This document shows positions 17,131-25,246 of a stretch of DNA of 42,782 nucleotides, in pieces (position 1 is the stretch's first letter; the number at the start of each line of letters is the position of its first letter). This stretch comes from Pararhodobacter sp. Its GTDB lineage: Bacteria; Pseudomonadota; Alphaproteobacteria; Rhodobacterales; Rhodobacteraceae. The DNA lies in contig JAFIEK010000034.1 of assembly GCA_020832545.1 (NCBI GenBank), positions 1-42,782 of the forward strand. The letters run 5' to 3'. The notes beneath the pieces are model-generated. The model made no database searches, was not told the origin of the DNA, and saw only the letters and a program-made list of their open reading frames with translations. The translations under genes and the position numbers were made by a program.

Positions 17131-17351
17131 CAGCGTGCCTCTTTGGGTTCGCGGTTGCCGGAAGGTGGTGCCGGGGCATCGTCATCGCCCGCCGGGCTGT
17201 CGTCATTGCGAAAGATCATCGACGAGGTTTCTTCGTGCACCTTCTTTGCGCCGGGCCGGAAGGCCCAGCCGATGACACCCAAAAAGAACAGCGTCATGAA
17301 CAGCAGATGCCAGCTGTCGGCGAAAGTGCGCAGAAGTGTATAGGTTTCCAT
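17130..17351 (-). CDS. ccoQ: CcoQ, small cbb3 oxidase subunit
   Basis: CcoQ is a small non-catalytic membrane subunit that stabilises the oxidase complex. The 73-residue product begins METYTLLRTFADSWHLLFMT, has a single helix continuing through FFLGVIGWAFRPG, and ends in a charged, Asp/Pro-rich cytoplasmic tail. It is somewhat longer than the usual 50-60 residues because of this tail. It lies between ccoO (15-base gap) and ccoP (one-base overlap), its normal place. Confidence 0.93.
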   Translation of the reverse strand: METYTLLRTFADSWHLLFMTLFFLGVIGWAFRPGAKKVHEETSSMIFRNDDSPAGDDDAPAPPSGNREPKEAR

Positions 17352-17366
17352 GCTTTTTCTCCTTTC

Positions 17367-18092
17367 TCAGCGGCTTGCGTCAGGCACGAAGGTGCTGAAA
17401 TCAACCAGCGTCCCTAGCATCTGCATATAGGCGATGATCGCATCCATTTCGGTCAGTTCGGGCTGGCCGTCAAAGTTGCGGGTCTGCGCCGAGTGATAGC
17501 GCTCCAGCAGGCCCGAGTGATCGGCATCCGGGTTGGCCTGCGCCAGGAAGTCGGCGCGGGCGTTTTCGACCATCTCATCGGTATAGGGCACGCCCACCAG
17601 CCGATAGGTGCGGATCAGATCCTCGATGTAGCGCCCGTCGATCACCCGGTTCATCAGAAATGCGTAGCTGGGCATGATCGATTCCGGCACCACTGCGCGC
17701 GGGTCGATCATGTGCTGCACATGCCAGTCATCCGAATAGCGCCCGCCAATGCGCGCCAGGTCCGGTCCGGTGCGCTTGGAACCCCATTGGAACGGATGAT
17801 CATACATCGATTCCGCCGCCAGGCTGTAATGGCCATACCGCTCGACCTCGTCGCGCATCGGGCGGATCATTTGGCTGTGGCAGGTATAGCAGCCTTCGCG
17901 CACATAGATTTCGCGCCCGGCCAGCTCCAGCGGCGAATATGGCCGCACGCCTTCCACTTCCTCGATGGTGTTTTCCAGATAGAACAGCGGGACAATCTGA
18001 ACCAGACCACCGATGGTCACCACCAGAAAGCTGAGAACCAGAAGCAGCGTCGCGTGCGTCTCGATCTTTTTGTGATGTTTGAGAATACTCAT
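17367..18092 (-). CDS. ccoO: CcoO, monohaem cytochrome c subunit of cbb3 oxidase
   Basis: CcoO carries one haem c and hands electrons to the CcoN active site. The 241-residue product has an N-terminal membrane anchor (residues 13-36) and the haem-binding CYTCH at 68-72, followed by the CcoO signature [15 protein letters not shown]. The Met in the SIMPSYAFL segment is the likely sixth ligand. It lies 12 bases downstream of ccoN and 15 bases upstream of ccoQ. Confidence 0.96.
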   Translation of the reverse strand: MSILKHHKKIETHATLLLVLSFLVVTIGGLVQIVPLFYLENTIEEVEGVRPYSPLELAGREIYVREGCYTCHSQMIRPMRDEVERYGHYSLAAESMYDHPFQWGSKRTGPDLARIGGRYSDDWHVQHMIDPRAVVPESIMPSYAFLMNRVIDGRYIEDLIRTYRLVGVPYTDEMVENARADFLAQANPDADHSGLLERYHSAQTRNFDGQPELTEMDAIIAYMQMLGTLVDFSTFVPDASR

Positions 18093-18104
18093 GACGCCCT
18101 CCGG

Positions 18105-19703
18105 TTATTCAGCGGGCACCGCAGCGGCCGCGGGCTTTTTCTCGCCCACGCTCGTCACGGTCTTCCACAGGTTGTAGCACATGATGAGCGCGCCCACGAG
18201 GAACATAACCCCGCCCAGACCACGCACCACATACATCGGGAATTTGGCGGCCACGGTATCGGCGAAGCTGTTGACCAGGAAACCCTGCGCATCAACCTGC
18301 CGCCACATCAGCCCTTCCATGATACCGGTCACCCACATCGAGGCCGCGTAAAGCACGATCCCGATGGTCGCCAGCCAGAAATGCCAGCTTACCAGCGACA
18401 AGCTGTAGAGGCGTTCGCGCTTCCACAGTCGCGGCACCAGATAGTAGAGCATGCCAAAGGTGATCATGCCGTTCCAGCCCAGCGCGCCGGAATGCACATG
18501 GCCGATGGTCCAGTCGGTATAGTGCGACAGGCTGTTGACCGCACGGATCGACATCATCGGCCCTTCAAAGGTGGCCATGCCATAAAAACCCACGGCAACC
18601 ACCATCATGCGGATCACCGGATCGGTGCGCAGCTTGTCCCAGGCGCCCGAAAGCGTCATCAGGCCGTTGATCATGCCACCCCAGGACGGCATCCACAGCA
18701 TGATCGAAAAGGTCATGCCCAGCGTCTGTGCCCAGTCAGGCAGCGCGGTGTAATGCAGGTGGTGCGGACCGGCCCAGATGTAGAGGAAGATCAGCGCCCA
18801 GAAGTGAATGATCGACAGCTTGTAGCTGTAGACCGGGCGCTCGGCCTGTTTGGGGATGAAGTAATACATCATCCCCAGGAAACCGGCAGTCAGGAAGAAG
18901 CCCACGGCGTTGTGGCCATACCACCACTGCACCATCGCCGATTGCACGCCTGAAAACACCGGCACCGACATCGAACCGAAGATCGAAACCGGAATTTGCA
19001 GATTGTTGACCAGATGCAGCATCGCCACGGTGACAATGAAGGACAGGTAGAACCAGTTCGCCACGTAGATATGCGGCTCGCGGCGCTTGATCAGCGTGCC
19101 CAGATAGATCGCAAGGAACGCAACCCAGACAATGGTCAGCCACAGATCGGTCAGCCACTCAGGCTCGGCATATTCCTGGCCCTGTGTAGAGCCCAGCACA
19201 TAGCCTGTCGCGGCCATGACGATGAACAGCTGATAGCCCCAGAACACAAACCATGCGAGGTTTCCGCCCCAAAGCCGCGCCGCCGAGGTGCGCTGCACTA
19301 CATAAAACGCCGAGGCGATCAGCGCGTTGCCACCAAAGGCAAAGATCACCGCCGAGGTGTGCAACGGCCTCAGGCGACCGAAATTGGTGTAGCCTTGGGC
19401 AAATTCGAGGTTGAGTTCCGGCCAAGCCAGTTGAAAGGCGATGACCACACCAACCAGAAAGCCGACCACGCCCCAAAATGCAGTGGCGATCACGCCATAG
19501 CGTATCACCCCATCCATGTACTCAGATTGATTGTGCACCACCCGCTCACCCACGCGGCGGATCTGCCACAGGAAAAGCCCTCCCGCGGTCAGCATGATGA
19601 TGATCATGTGAACCAGATGGGCGAGATCGCGCGCGTAGCTCGCAATGATCGCGGCTGCGACCGCGACCGCGGCAAGCACGATCAGCTTGACGTAATCCCA
19701 CAT
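18105..19703 (-). CDS. ccoN: CcoN, catalytic subunit of cytochrome cbb3 oxidase
   Basis: CcoN is the haem-copper oxidase subunit that reduces oxygen with high affinity. The 532-residue, roughly 12-helix product shows low-spin haem and CuB ligands: [27 protein letters not shown], the [14 protein letters not shown] pair of His, and [14 protein letters not shown] near the active site. The Tyr of [12 protein letters not shown] is the expected cross-linked residue of C-type oxidases. It is the first gene of ccoNOQP, behind a 265-base divergent region with two Fnr-type boxes, so low-oxygen induction is likely. Confidence 0.97.
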   Translation of the reverse strand: MWDYVKLIVLAAVAVAAAIIASYARDLAHLVHMIIIMLTAGGLFLWQIRRVGERVVHNQSEYMDGVIRYGVIATAFWGVVGFLVGVVIAFQLAWPELNLEFAQGYTNFGRLRPLHTSAVIFAFGGNALIASAFYVVQRTSAARLWGGNLAWFVFWGYQLFIVMAATGYVLGSTQGQEYAEPEWLTDLWLTIVWVAFLAIYLGTLIKRREPHIYVANWFYLSFIVTVAMLHLVNNLQIPVSIFGSMSVPVFSGVQSAMVQWWYGHNAVGFFLTAGFLGMMYYFIPKQAERPVYSYKLSIIHFWALIFLYIWAGPHHLHYTALPDWAQTLGMTFSIMLWMPSWGGMINGLMTLSGAWDKLRTDPVIRMMVVAVGFYGMATFEGPMMSIRAVNSLSHYTDWTIGHVHSGALGWNGMITFGMLYYLVPRLWKRERLYSLSLVSWHFWLATIGIVLYAASMWVTGIMEGLMWRQVDAQGFLVNSFADTVAAKFPMYVVRGLGGVMFLVGALIMCYNLWKTVTSVGEKKPAAAAVPAE

Positions 19704-19810
19704 TACTTGCGTCCCTTTGTTCCGTTATCAGCGACTCTATGACCATCCTTAACCGGATCGCCAGACCTGCTGCGCCGAGTTCCTTATCAACGCACCCCCC
19801 ACAGCATACA

Positions 19811-19824
19811 TTGATTCAAGTCAA
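19811..19824. promoter_or_regulatory. FnrL box upstream of ccoN
   Basis: TTGATTCAAGTCAA matches the Fnr consensus TTGAY-N4-RTCAA at all defined positions. It lies 114 bases before the ccoN ATG, nearer to ccoN than the second box. On the ccoN strand, TTGATA about 20 bases past the box could serve as part of a -10 element, consistent with class II activation. Confidence 0.85.
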
Positions 19825-19842
19825 TTTGCGCAATTACCGGGC

Positions 19843-19856
19843 TTGATTGAAATCAA
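19843..19856. promoter_or_regulatory. FnrL box upstream of the universal stress gene
   Basis: TTGATTGAAATCAA is a near-perfect Fnr site, extended to a 16-base palindrome-like CTTGATTGAAATCAAG. It is 113 bases before the ATG of the stress gene and 32 bases centre to centre from the ccoN box. It most likely drives the plus-strand gene, but could also modulate ccoN. Confidence 0.85.
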
Positions 19857-19968
19857 GGACGTGCAGAATGTAGCGACGCAAGATCAGGCCATGAAACCAA
19901 TGGTGCGTTACCCTGTCCGCCCGGCGGAAATCTCGGCGCAAGTCTCTGAGAAAAAACGAGGAAAAACT

Positions 19969-20808
19969 ATGTCTTACAAATCCATAACGACCTTCCTGAG
20001 CAGCGCAGTCGAACTGGATGCCACGCTTCCGTCGGCGATCGACTTCGCTATGCGACAAGATGCCCATCTCGGCGCCTGTTTGCTGGGTGTCGACATGACC
20101 CCGGCAGGCGGGTTTTACATGGGTGCGTCGCCGCTGCTTTTGCAAGAAACGCTGGAGCGCGCTCAGACCGATGCCGAAACGCTGGAAGCGCGGGCACGCA
20201 AGCGGCTTGACGGAACCGGGCTGCGCTGGGGCACTGAATCTGCGGTGGTGCAGTTCGGCGGACTACCCGGAATGGTAGGCCTGCGCGCCCGCTTCAGCGA
20301 TCTGGTCATCCAGATGCGGCCCTATGGCCGCGATGCGCTGCCGACGCAGGAGGCGGTGGTCGAAGCCGCCTTGTTCGAGGGACAGGCAGCCTGCCTTGTG
20401 GTGCCTGAAACCGGGCTGGGGACAGACTTTGGCAAGCGCATCGTTGTCGCATGGAACCAGTCGAACGAGGCACTCAACGCCGTGCGCCGCGCCCTGCCCA
20501 TGCTGATCCAGGCCGATCTGGTGAATATCGTCGTGGTCAACCCGCCGGTCCACAGCCCTGAACGCTCTGACCCCGGCGGCTTGCTGACGCAGATGCTTGC
20601 CCGTCACGGGGTGCGCGCCGAGGTGTCGGTTCTGGCCAAAACCCTGCCGCGCGTCTCGGATGTTCTGATGCGCCACATCGAGGATACCAGCGCCAGCCTT
20701 CTGGTGATGGGTGCCTATGGTCATTCGCGTCTGCGCGAGGCGATCCTCGGCGGCGCAACCCGCAACGTTCTGGAAAACGCGCAGACGCCAGTGTTTCTGG
20801 CACACTGA
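19969..20808 (+). CDS. Universal stress protein (UspA family)
   Basis: The 279-residue cytoplasmic protein has a C-terminal Usp domain with the nucleotide-binding pattern MGAYGHSRLREAILGGATRN (G-x2-G-x9-G-S/T type) near the end. A poorly conserved first half probably derives from a second Usp copy. I chose the ATG at 19969 with GAGGAA upstream; the longer frame begins at a TTG inside the Fnr box and is not credible. Divergent placement from ccoN behind paired Fnr boxes suggests expression under low oxygen. The molecular role is not known. Confidence 0.88.
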   Translation: MSYKSITTFLSSAVELDATLPSAIDFAMRQDAHLGACLLGVDMTPAGGFYMGASPLLLQETLERAQTDAETLEARARKRLDGTGLRWGTESAVVQFGGLPGMVGLRARFSDLVIQMRPYGRDALPTQEAVVEAALFEGQAACLVVPETGLGTDFGKRIVVAWNQSNEALNAVRRALPMLIQADLVNIVVVNPPVHSPERSDPGGLLTQMLARHGVRAEVSVLAKTLPRVSDVLMRHIEDTSASLLVMGAYGHSRLREAILGGATRNVLENAQTPVFLAH

Positions 20809-20844
20809 CCGCGCCATGCCCCGGCACTGTGCTTCCGCACCGCG

Positions 20845-21555
20845 TCAGGTGCCGGTCTTGCGCAGGAAAAAGACGATCCGCATCTCGCGGTAGAACCGCC
20901 GTGTGGTGTGAAATTCCTCAATCACCTCAAAGCCATGCGCGCGCAACAGCGCCAGGGTATCGGCGTGCGACAGGCGGTCACGCATCGGCTTGTCTTCGCC
21001 CGGTGGATTGCTGCGCCGGTCACGGCAGCCCAGTTCAATGATCGCATAAGTCTTGCAGACCCGCGCCATCTCGGCCAGCGACTGGCGCGCCAAGCCATAG
21101 GGCAGGATATGCCGCAGAAAACGGCTGCTCAAGACCACGTCAAAGGCCCCGTCGTCAAAAGGCAGGTGAGTGGCATCGCCCAACACGGTCTCAACCGTGC
21201 CGCCCAGTTCACCCGCTCGGCGGCGGGTGATCGCGATCATCTCATCCGAGGCATCGAACCCGGTAACGTGATGCCCCCTCTCCAGCATGACTGGCAGAAA
21301 ACGCCCTGTGCCCACCGGCACGTCCAGGACGCTCAACCCTTCGGGCAGCCGCTCAAATATAGTCGTGACAGCCTGTTGCTCACACTGCCAGCGCGGCGAA
21401 TTCGTACGCTCGGCCTCGTAGAGGGTGGCCATGTCGCCATAATAGACATCGCCCTTTGGGGGAGATCGCTGAATTACCTTGCGCAGGTGCCAGCGTAGTC
21501 GCGTCCACTTCACGCGCAATCTGTAAAGCGGCGATCCCGAGTGTAGCGTAGTCAT
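20845..21555 (-). CDS. Class I SAM-dependent methyltransferase
   Basis: The 236-residue protein has a Rossmann methyltransferase core. Motif I is VLDVPVGTGRF at about residues 77-87, followed by the acidic strand end VTGFDASDEM, motif II/III around VLGDATHLPFDDGAFDVVLS, and RHILPYGL. The N-terminal 45 residues are basic and may bind membrane lipid or nucleic acid. It is divergent from a kinase-fold gene and ends 36 bases from the stress gene. The substrate is not evident; methyltransferase-kinase pairs of this sort are sometimes involved in envelope or lipid modification, which is only a guess here. Confidence 0.85.
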   Translation of the reverse strand: MTTLHSGSPLYRLRVKWTRLRWHLRKVIQRSPPKGDVYYGDMATLYEAERTNSPRWQCEQQAVTTIFERLPEGLSVLDVPVGTGRFLPVMLERGHHVTGFDASDEMIAITRRRAGELGGTVETVLGDATHLPFDDGAFDVVLSSRFLRHILPYGLARQSLAEMARVCKTYAIIELGCRDRRSNPPGEDKPMRDRLSHADTLALLRAHGFEVIEEFHTTRRFYREMRIVFFLRKTGT

Positions 21556-21731
21556 GCGGTGTGAACCTTCTTCGAGCGAATACGCTCTGGTGTTGAATTC
21601 GGTGCCAAAACACCAATCACATCCTCGGGATGATGACAGTTGTGTGACATGGTGCTAGCGTTGTCATATGTCTGAAAAGCGAGTACCCGATAGCCGTGCC
21701 AACGCGCTCACCCAGCCGAAAGTTCCCTTCC

Positions 21732-22505
21732 ATGATCGCCTCCCCCATCAGCGCACATTCTGAATTCGATCGGGAACTGACTGAAACCCGCGCACGCAGC
21801 GCCGGGATGCGTGTGGCATCTTTCATCGTGGCGGGGCAGCGGTTCTGGCTAAAGCAAGTGGAACATCACGAATCCTGGAGGAAGCGGCACACCAAGGGCG
21901 ACTCTCATCAGGCTTTCGGGCGCGAGCAAGATGCCTTGCGCAAGATGGCGGTGCTGGGCGTGCCGGTGCCCGAGATCGTTGCACATGGGCCTGACTGGAT
22001 CGTTCTGACAGATTGTGGCCCCACGCTGGAAGACATGATCCGCAATGAAGACTACGACCACGCTGAGGGACTACCCGCCTTCGAGGCGGCCGGTCAGGCG
22101 CTGGCGGCGCTTCATTCGGCAGGATTGACGCACGGACGCGGCAAGATGAAGGATTTCTGCTGGGACGGCACGCAGATCCGCTTCATCGACCTGGAGACCG
22201 ATCCCGCGCCTTTCTGTCCCGGCACCACAGGTCGGGATGAATTGGTGAACTTTGTCTACCACTGCCACTTCGTCGCGTTTCAGACCGGACGCGATCTGTC
22301 GGCAGAACTGCGCGCTTTTGTGCGCGCCTACGGACAGGGTGGACATGCAGAAGTCTTTTCCGCGGCACGCGCCTGGGCGCGCAGGCGTTGGTGGTTGGGC
22401 TGGCTGATGGCCCCTGTCGGCTGGCTGACCCCGGACCGGCGCTCACCGGATTTCAAGGCAGCCTCACCGACACTGGTGTGGCTGGCGTATTACCTGAACG
22501 CGTGA
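21732..22505 (+). CDS. Kinase-fold protein (Bud32/Kdo-kinase-like) with altered catalytic loop
   Basis: The 257-residue protein resembles small atypical kinases of the lipopolysaccharide-kinase/Bud32 group. A Lys in FWLKQVEHHES and a Glu in FGREQDALRKM could form the ATP salt bridge; VLTDCGPTLEDMI resembles a hinge; FIDLETDP takes the place of the metal-binding DFG segment. The catalytic loop reads HGRGKMKDFCW, so Arg occupies the position usually held by the catalytic Asp. The C-terminal quarter is basic and Trp-rich, suggesting membrane contact. The start is uncertain: I prefer the ATG at 21732, while a GTG at 21696 adds 12 basic residues. Neither has a strong ribosome site. Confidence 0.7.
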   Translation: MIASPISAHSEFDRELTETRARSAGMRVASFIVAGQRFWLKQVEHHESWRKRHTKGDSHQAFGREQDALRKMAVLGVPVPEIVAHGPDWIVLTDCGPTLEDMIRNEDYDHAEGLPAFEAAGQALAALHSAGLTHGRGKMKDFCWDGTQIRFIDLETDPAPFCPGTTGRDELVNFVYHCHFVAFQTGRDLSAELRAFVRAYGQGGHAEVFSAARAWARRRWWLGWLMAPVGWLTPDRRSPDFKAASPTLVWLAYYLNA

Positions 22506-22511
22506 TCCGCG

Positions 22512-23267
22512 TCAGACCAGAAAGCCGCCATCGGCATCGTCGCCCGCTTCCTCGATCAGCCGGTCGAAATCCGGGATAGTGATGTGGCGCTTGCCCTCGA
22601 TCTCGATGACACCATCGCGGCGCAGCGCCGAGATCTGGCGGCTGACGGTTTCCAGCGTCAGGCCCAGATATTCCGACATCGCCTCACGTGTCAGGGGCAG
22701 ATCGACAACCACGGGGCCACCATTCTTGCGCGCCGCAAGCGAGGCATCGCGCCGGGCAATGATGGTGATCAGGCTGGCAATCTTTTCACGTGCCGTCTTG
22801 CGCCCCAGAAGCAGCATCCATTCGCGCGCAGCATCCAGTTCATCAAGGGTCATTTCCAGAAGCCGCTGACCCACGTGCGGCGTGGCCATCATGACATCCT
22901 CGAAGGGTTTCTTGCGAAAACAGCACATAACCAGGTCAGTAGTGGCGGTCACGTCATAAGCCGCCGTCTCGCGCCCGGGCCGCCCCACAAAATCCGACGG
23001 CAGCAGCAGGCCCACCATCTGGCGCCGCCCGTCCTCCATCGTCTGGGTAAGCGTGGCAATGCCGGACACCACTGAGGCCACAAAGTCCATCCGGTCACCT
23101 GACCAGACCACGGTTTGCCCGGCCTCGAAGCTGCGGTAATACTTGATTTCCTCCAGCCGCTCCAGCTCGTCATCGTCACAGCGGGCACAGACCGCGCGAT
23201 GCCGGATCGGGCAATCGCTACAGTTCACGTGCACCGTTTTCGGGGTCGCGATGGAGGTTTTCTGCAT
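22512..23267 (-). CDS. fnrL: FnrL, oxygen-sensing Crp/Fnr-family regulator
   Basis: FnrL senses oxygen through a [4Fe-4S] cluster and activates low-oxygen genes as a dimer. The 251-residue product has N-terminal Cys16, Cys19, Cys27 and Cys30 (CSDCP and CARC), and Cys115/Cys116 in VMCCF at the place of the fourth E. coli Fnr ligand. A cyclic-nucleotide-like beta roll follows, then a dimer helix, and a DNA-reading helix LTLETVSRQISALRRDGVI whose E-x2-S-R pattern is that of Fnr proteins reading TTGAT-N4-ATCAA. An Fnr box sits 5 bases before its own start, so autoregulation is likely. It is divergent from hemN and convergent with the kinase-fold gene (6-base gap). Confidence 0.95.
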   Translation of the reverse strand: MQKTSIATPKTVHVNCSDCPIRHRAVCARCDDDELERLEEIKYYRSFEAGQTVVWSGDRMDFVASVVSGIATLTQTMEDGRRQMVGLLLPSDFVGRPGRETAAYDVTATTDLVMCCFRKKPFEDVMMATPHVGQRLLEMTLDELDAAREWMLLLGRKTAREKIASLITIIARRDASLAARKNGGPVVVDLPLTREAMSEYLGLTLETVSRQISALRRDGVIEIEGKRHITIPDFDRLIEEAGDDADGGFLV

Positions 23268-23271
23268 ATGT

Positions 23272-23285
23272 TTGATCTAAGTCAA
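23272..23285. promoter_or_regulatory. FnrL box between fnrL and hemN
   Basis: TTGATCTAAGTCAA matches the Fnr consensus at all defined positions. It lies 35 bases before the hemN ATG and immediately before the fnrL ATG. For hemN it may be an activation site with a very short leader; for fnrL the location so close to the start suggests repression by its own product. Confidence 0.85.
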
Positions 23286-23319
23286 TGCCTGAAGAAATGG
23301 ACACCGTAAGCGTATCCTA

Positions 23320-24675
23320 ATGAACACTGAATCGCAACTCGCCCGGCTGGGCCTATTCGACGCGCGCGTGCCGCGCTACACAAGCTACCCCACCGCTCCG
23401 CAGTTCGCGGGTGGCGTTGACGGTGCTGATTTTGCAGGCTGGCTGCACGCCATTGAACCAAGTAGCCGGATTTCGCTGTATATCCATGTGCCCTTCTGCC
23501 GCAGGCTTTGCTGGTTTTGCGCGTGCCGCACGCAAGGGACGAGCACTGACACCCCGGTTATCGCATACGTTGAAAACCTTAAAGCAGAGCTGAAACTACT
23601 GAAGAAAGCTCTTCCCGAGGGGGTGACGCTGTCGCGTCTGCACTGGGGTGGCGGCACGCCCACGCTTTTGCCGGTGGCGCAGATGCGCGACCTTGCGGCG
23701 GCAATCTTTGATGCGGTTCCGCTGGGCGAAGGCGCTGAATTCTCGGTCGAGATCGACCCCAACGAGATTGACGATGCACGCCTTGATGCATTGACCGAGG
23801 CTGGCATGAACCGCGCCTCAATCGGCGTGCAGGACTTCGACGCCGAGATTCAAAAGACCATTGGGCGCGACCAAAGCTATGAAATAACCCGCGCTGCGGT
23901 CGAGGCGATTCGCGCGCGCGGGGTGCACAGCCTCAACGCGGATATCCTCTACGGGCTGCCCCACCAGACCAAAGCCCGGGCCGCCGAATCGGTGCAAAAG
24001 TTGCTCTCGCTCGCACCTGACCGGGTGGCGCTCTACGGCTATGCCCATGTGCCGTGGATGGCACGGCGACAACAGTTGATTCCGTCAGACGCCCTGCCCC
24101 GGCCTGAAGAGCGGCTGGAGCTCTATGAAACAGCGCGGCGGCTTTTCGTCTGGGATGGATACCACGAGATTGGCATCGACCATTTCTCGCGCCCGGATGA
24201 TGGACTGGCGATTGCCGCACAAAACGGCACGCTGCGGCGCAACTTTCAGGGCTATACGGATGATACCGCGACGGTTTTGGTAGGGTTGGGAGCATCGTCG
24301 ATCTCACGGTTTCCGCAGGGCTACGCGCAGATGAACCCCTCCACCTCCGGATGGGCCAAAGCGGTGCAGTCCGGCACATTTGCGATCACCCGCGGTCATG
24401 CCTTCAAGGGCGACGACCTTTTGCGTGGACGGATCATCGAGTCGCTGATGTGCAACTTTGCAGTCAACAATGCCGAGCTGATCCGGGATTTCGGCGCGAC
24501 ACCTGCGGCGCTGCACAGCCTCTTTGCCCCTGTCGCGGCCAAATTCGGCGCCTTCCTGCGCCATGACGCGCAAGGCCTCACCATCCCCCCTGAGGGCCGC
24601 CCCCTGACACGGATGATTGCTGCAACTTTCGATGGCTACGCAATGGCCAAGAGCGGCCATTCCTCAGCAATCTGA
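23320..24675 (+). CDS. hemN: Oxygen-independent coproporphyrinogen III oxidase (HemN)
   Basis: HemN is a radical-SAM enzyme that decarboxylates coproporphyrinogen III to protoporphyrinogen IX without oxygen, in haem (and bacteriochlorophyll) synthesis. The 451-residue product has the typical opening VPRYTSYPTAPQF, the cluster motif CRRLCWFCAC (Cys60, Cys64, Cys67), the SAM-binding HWGGGTPTLL, SVEIDPNEID and GVQDFD, and the HemN C-terminal domain with LMCNFAVN. It is true HemN rather than HemW, judged from the N terminus and the extra Cys69. The divergent fnrL and shared Fnr box fit oxygen control. The ribosome site is weak. Confidence 0.95.
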   Translation: MNTESQLARLGLFDARVPRYTSYPTAPQFAGGVDGADFAGWLHAIEPSSRISLYIHVPFCRRLCWFCACRTQGTSTDTPVIAYVENLKAELKLLKKALPEGVTLSRLHWGGGTPTLLPVAQMRDLAAAIFDAVPLGEGAEFSVEIDPNEIDDARLDALTEAGMNRASIGVQDFDAEIQKTIGRDQSYEITRAAVEAIRARGVHSLNADILYGLPHQTKARAAESVQKLLSLAPDRVALYGYAHVPWMARRQQLIPSDALPRPEERLELYETARRLFVWDGYHEIGIDHFSRPDDGLAIAAQNGTLRRNFQGYTDDTATVLVGLGASSISRFPQGYAQMNPSTSGWAKAVQSGTFAITRGHAFKGDDLLRGRIIESLMCNFAVNNAELIRDFGATPAALHSLFAPVAAKFGAFLRHDAQGLTIPPEGRPLTRMIAATFDGYAMAKSGHSSAI

Positions 24676-24708
24676 ACCGGGCCTCAGCGCCCGGCGCAGT
24701 AAATGCGA

Positions 24709-25050
24709 TCAGGCTGGCAATGGGTTTGGCCCGTGTTCATTGGTCCCGGGCCGTCCGGGCTGGACAAACCAGTAGATCAGCACAATCAGACCAATAACCG
24801 GGATCAGCGCAATCAACTGCCACCAGCCTGACCGGCCAATATCATGAAGCCTGCGCGCGCCAACTGCGATCGATGGCAGGAAAACCGCCAGCGAATAGAC
24901 AGAGCCCAGCCACTCGCCGAGAACGGCGGTCAAGAGCAGCGAAACGATGAAGTTGAACAGCACGAACCACCACAGCTCCGAGCGCTGCGCACGGCCATTG
25001 AAATCGGCGTATTTGCTGAAGCAGGTCTTGACCGCCGTCATTAAATCCAT
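24709..25050 (-). CDS. DUF805 small membrane protein
   Basis: The 113-residue protein has the DUF805 pattern: AVKTCFSKYADFNGRAQRSE at the N terminus, several membrane helices, GARRLHDIGRSGWWQLIALI, then PGRPGTNEHGPNPLPA. The family is widespread, found in the inner membrane and of unknown function. Neighbours give no hint: hemN converges on it and the yej operon ends upstream. A 6-base GC hairpin at 24677-24694 lies between it and hemN without a T-run. Confidence 0.88.
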   Translation of the reverse strand: MDLMTAVKTCFSKYADFNGRAQRSELWWFVLFNFIVSLLLTAVLGEWLGSVYSLAVFLPSIAVGARRLHDIGRSGWWQLIALIPVIGLIVLIYWFVQPGRPGTNEHGPNPLPA

Positions 25051-25246
25051 GGTGTTCTCCCGTAATCCTGGAACCAGCCTGTTTGCCGCAATGCCACAGC
25101 GCGCTTGCGATGCTTGAAGGGTGCCTCAGGCCTTAGAAAATATCAATCGGTTCGGCACCATCCCTTTCGGTTTCCTTACCTGCCCGGCTAATCTGGTGCG
25201 ATTGCTTCAGCCGTGGGACTGAACCCAAGCCGAGCCAACCCGCCAG

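Noticed and set aside
19843-19968. Upstream extension of the stress protein from a TTG
   Set aside because: The TTG lies in the Fnr box, and the ATG at 19969 has a strong ribosome site.
21552-21650. A 32-codon minus-strand frame whose stop overlaps the methyltransferase start
   Set aside because: It has no ribosome site and polar, featureless sequence. Such overlaps arise by chance in GC-rich DNA.
24677-24694. GC hairpin after hemN as a terminator
   Set aside because: The stem is only 6 bases and there is no T-run on either strand, so a terminator call is not supported.
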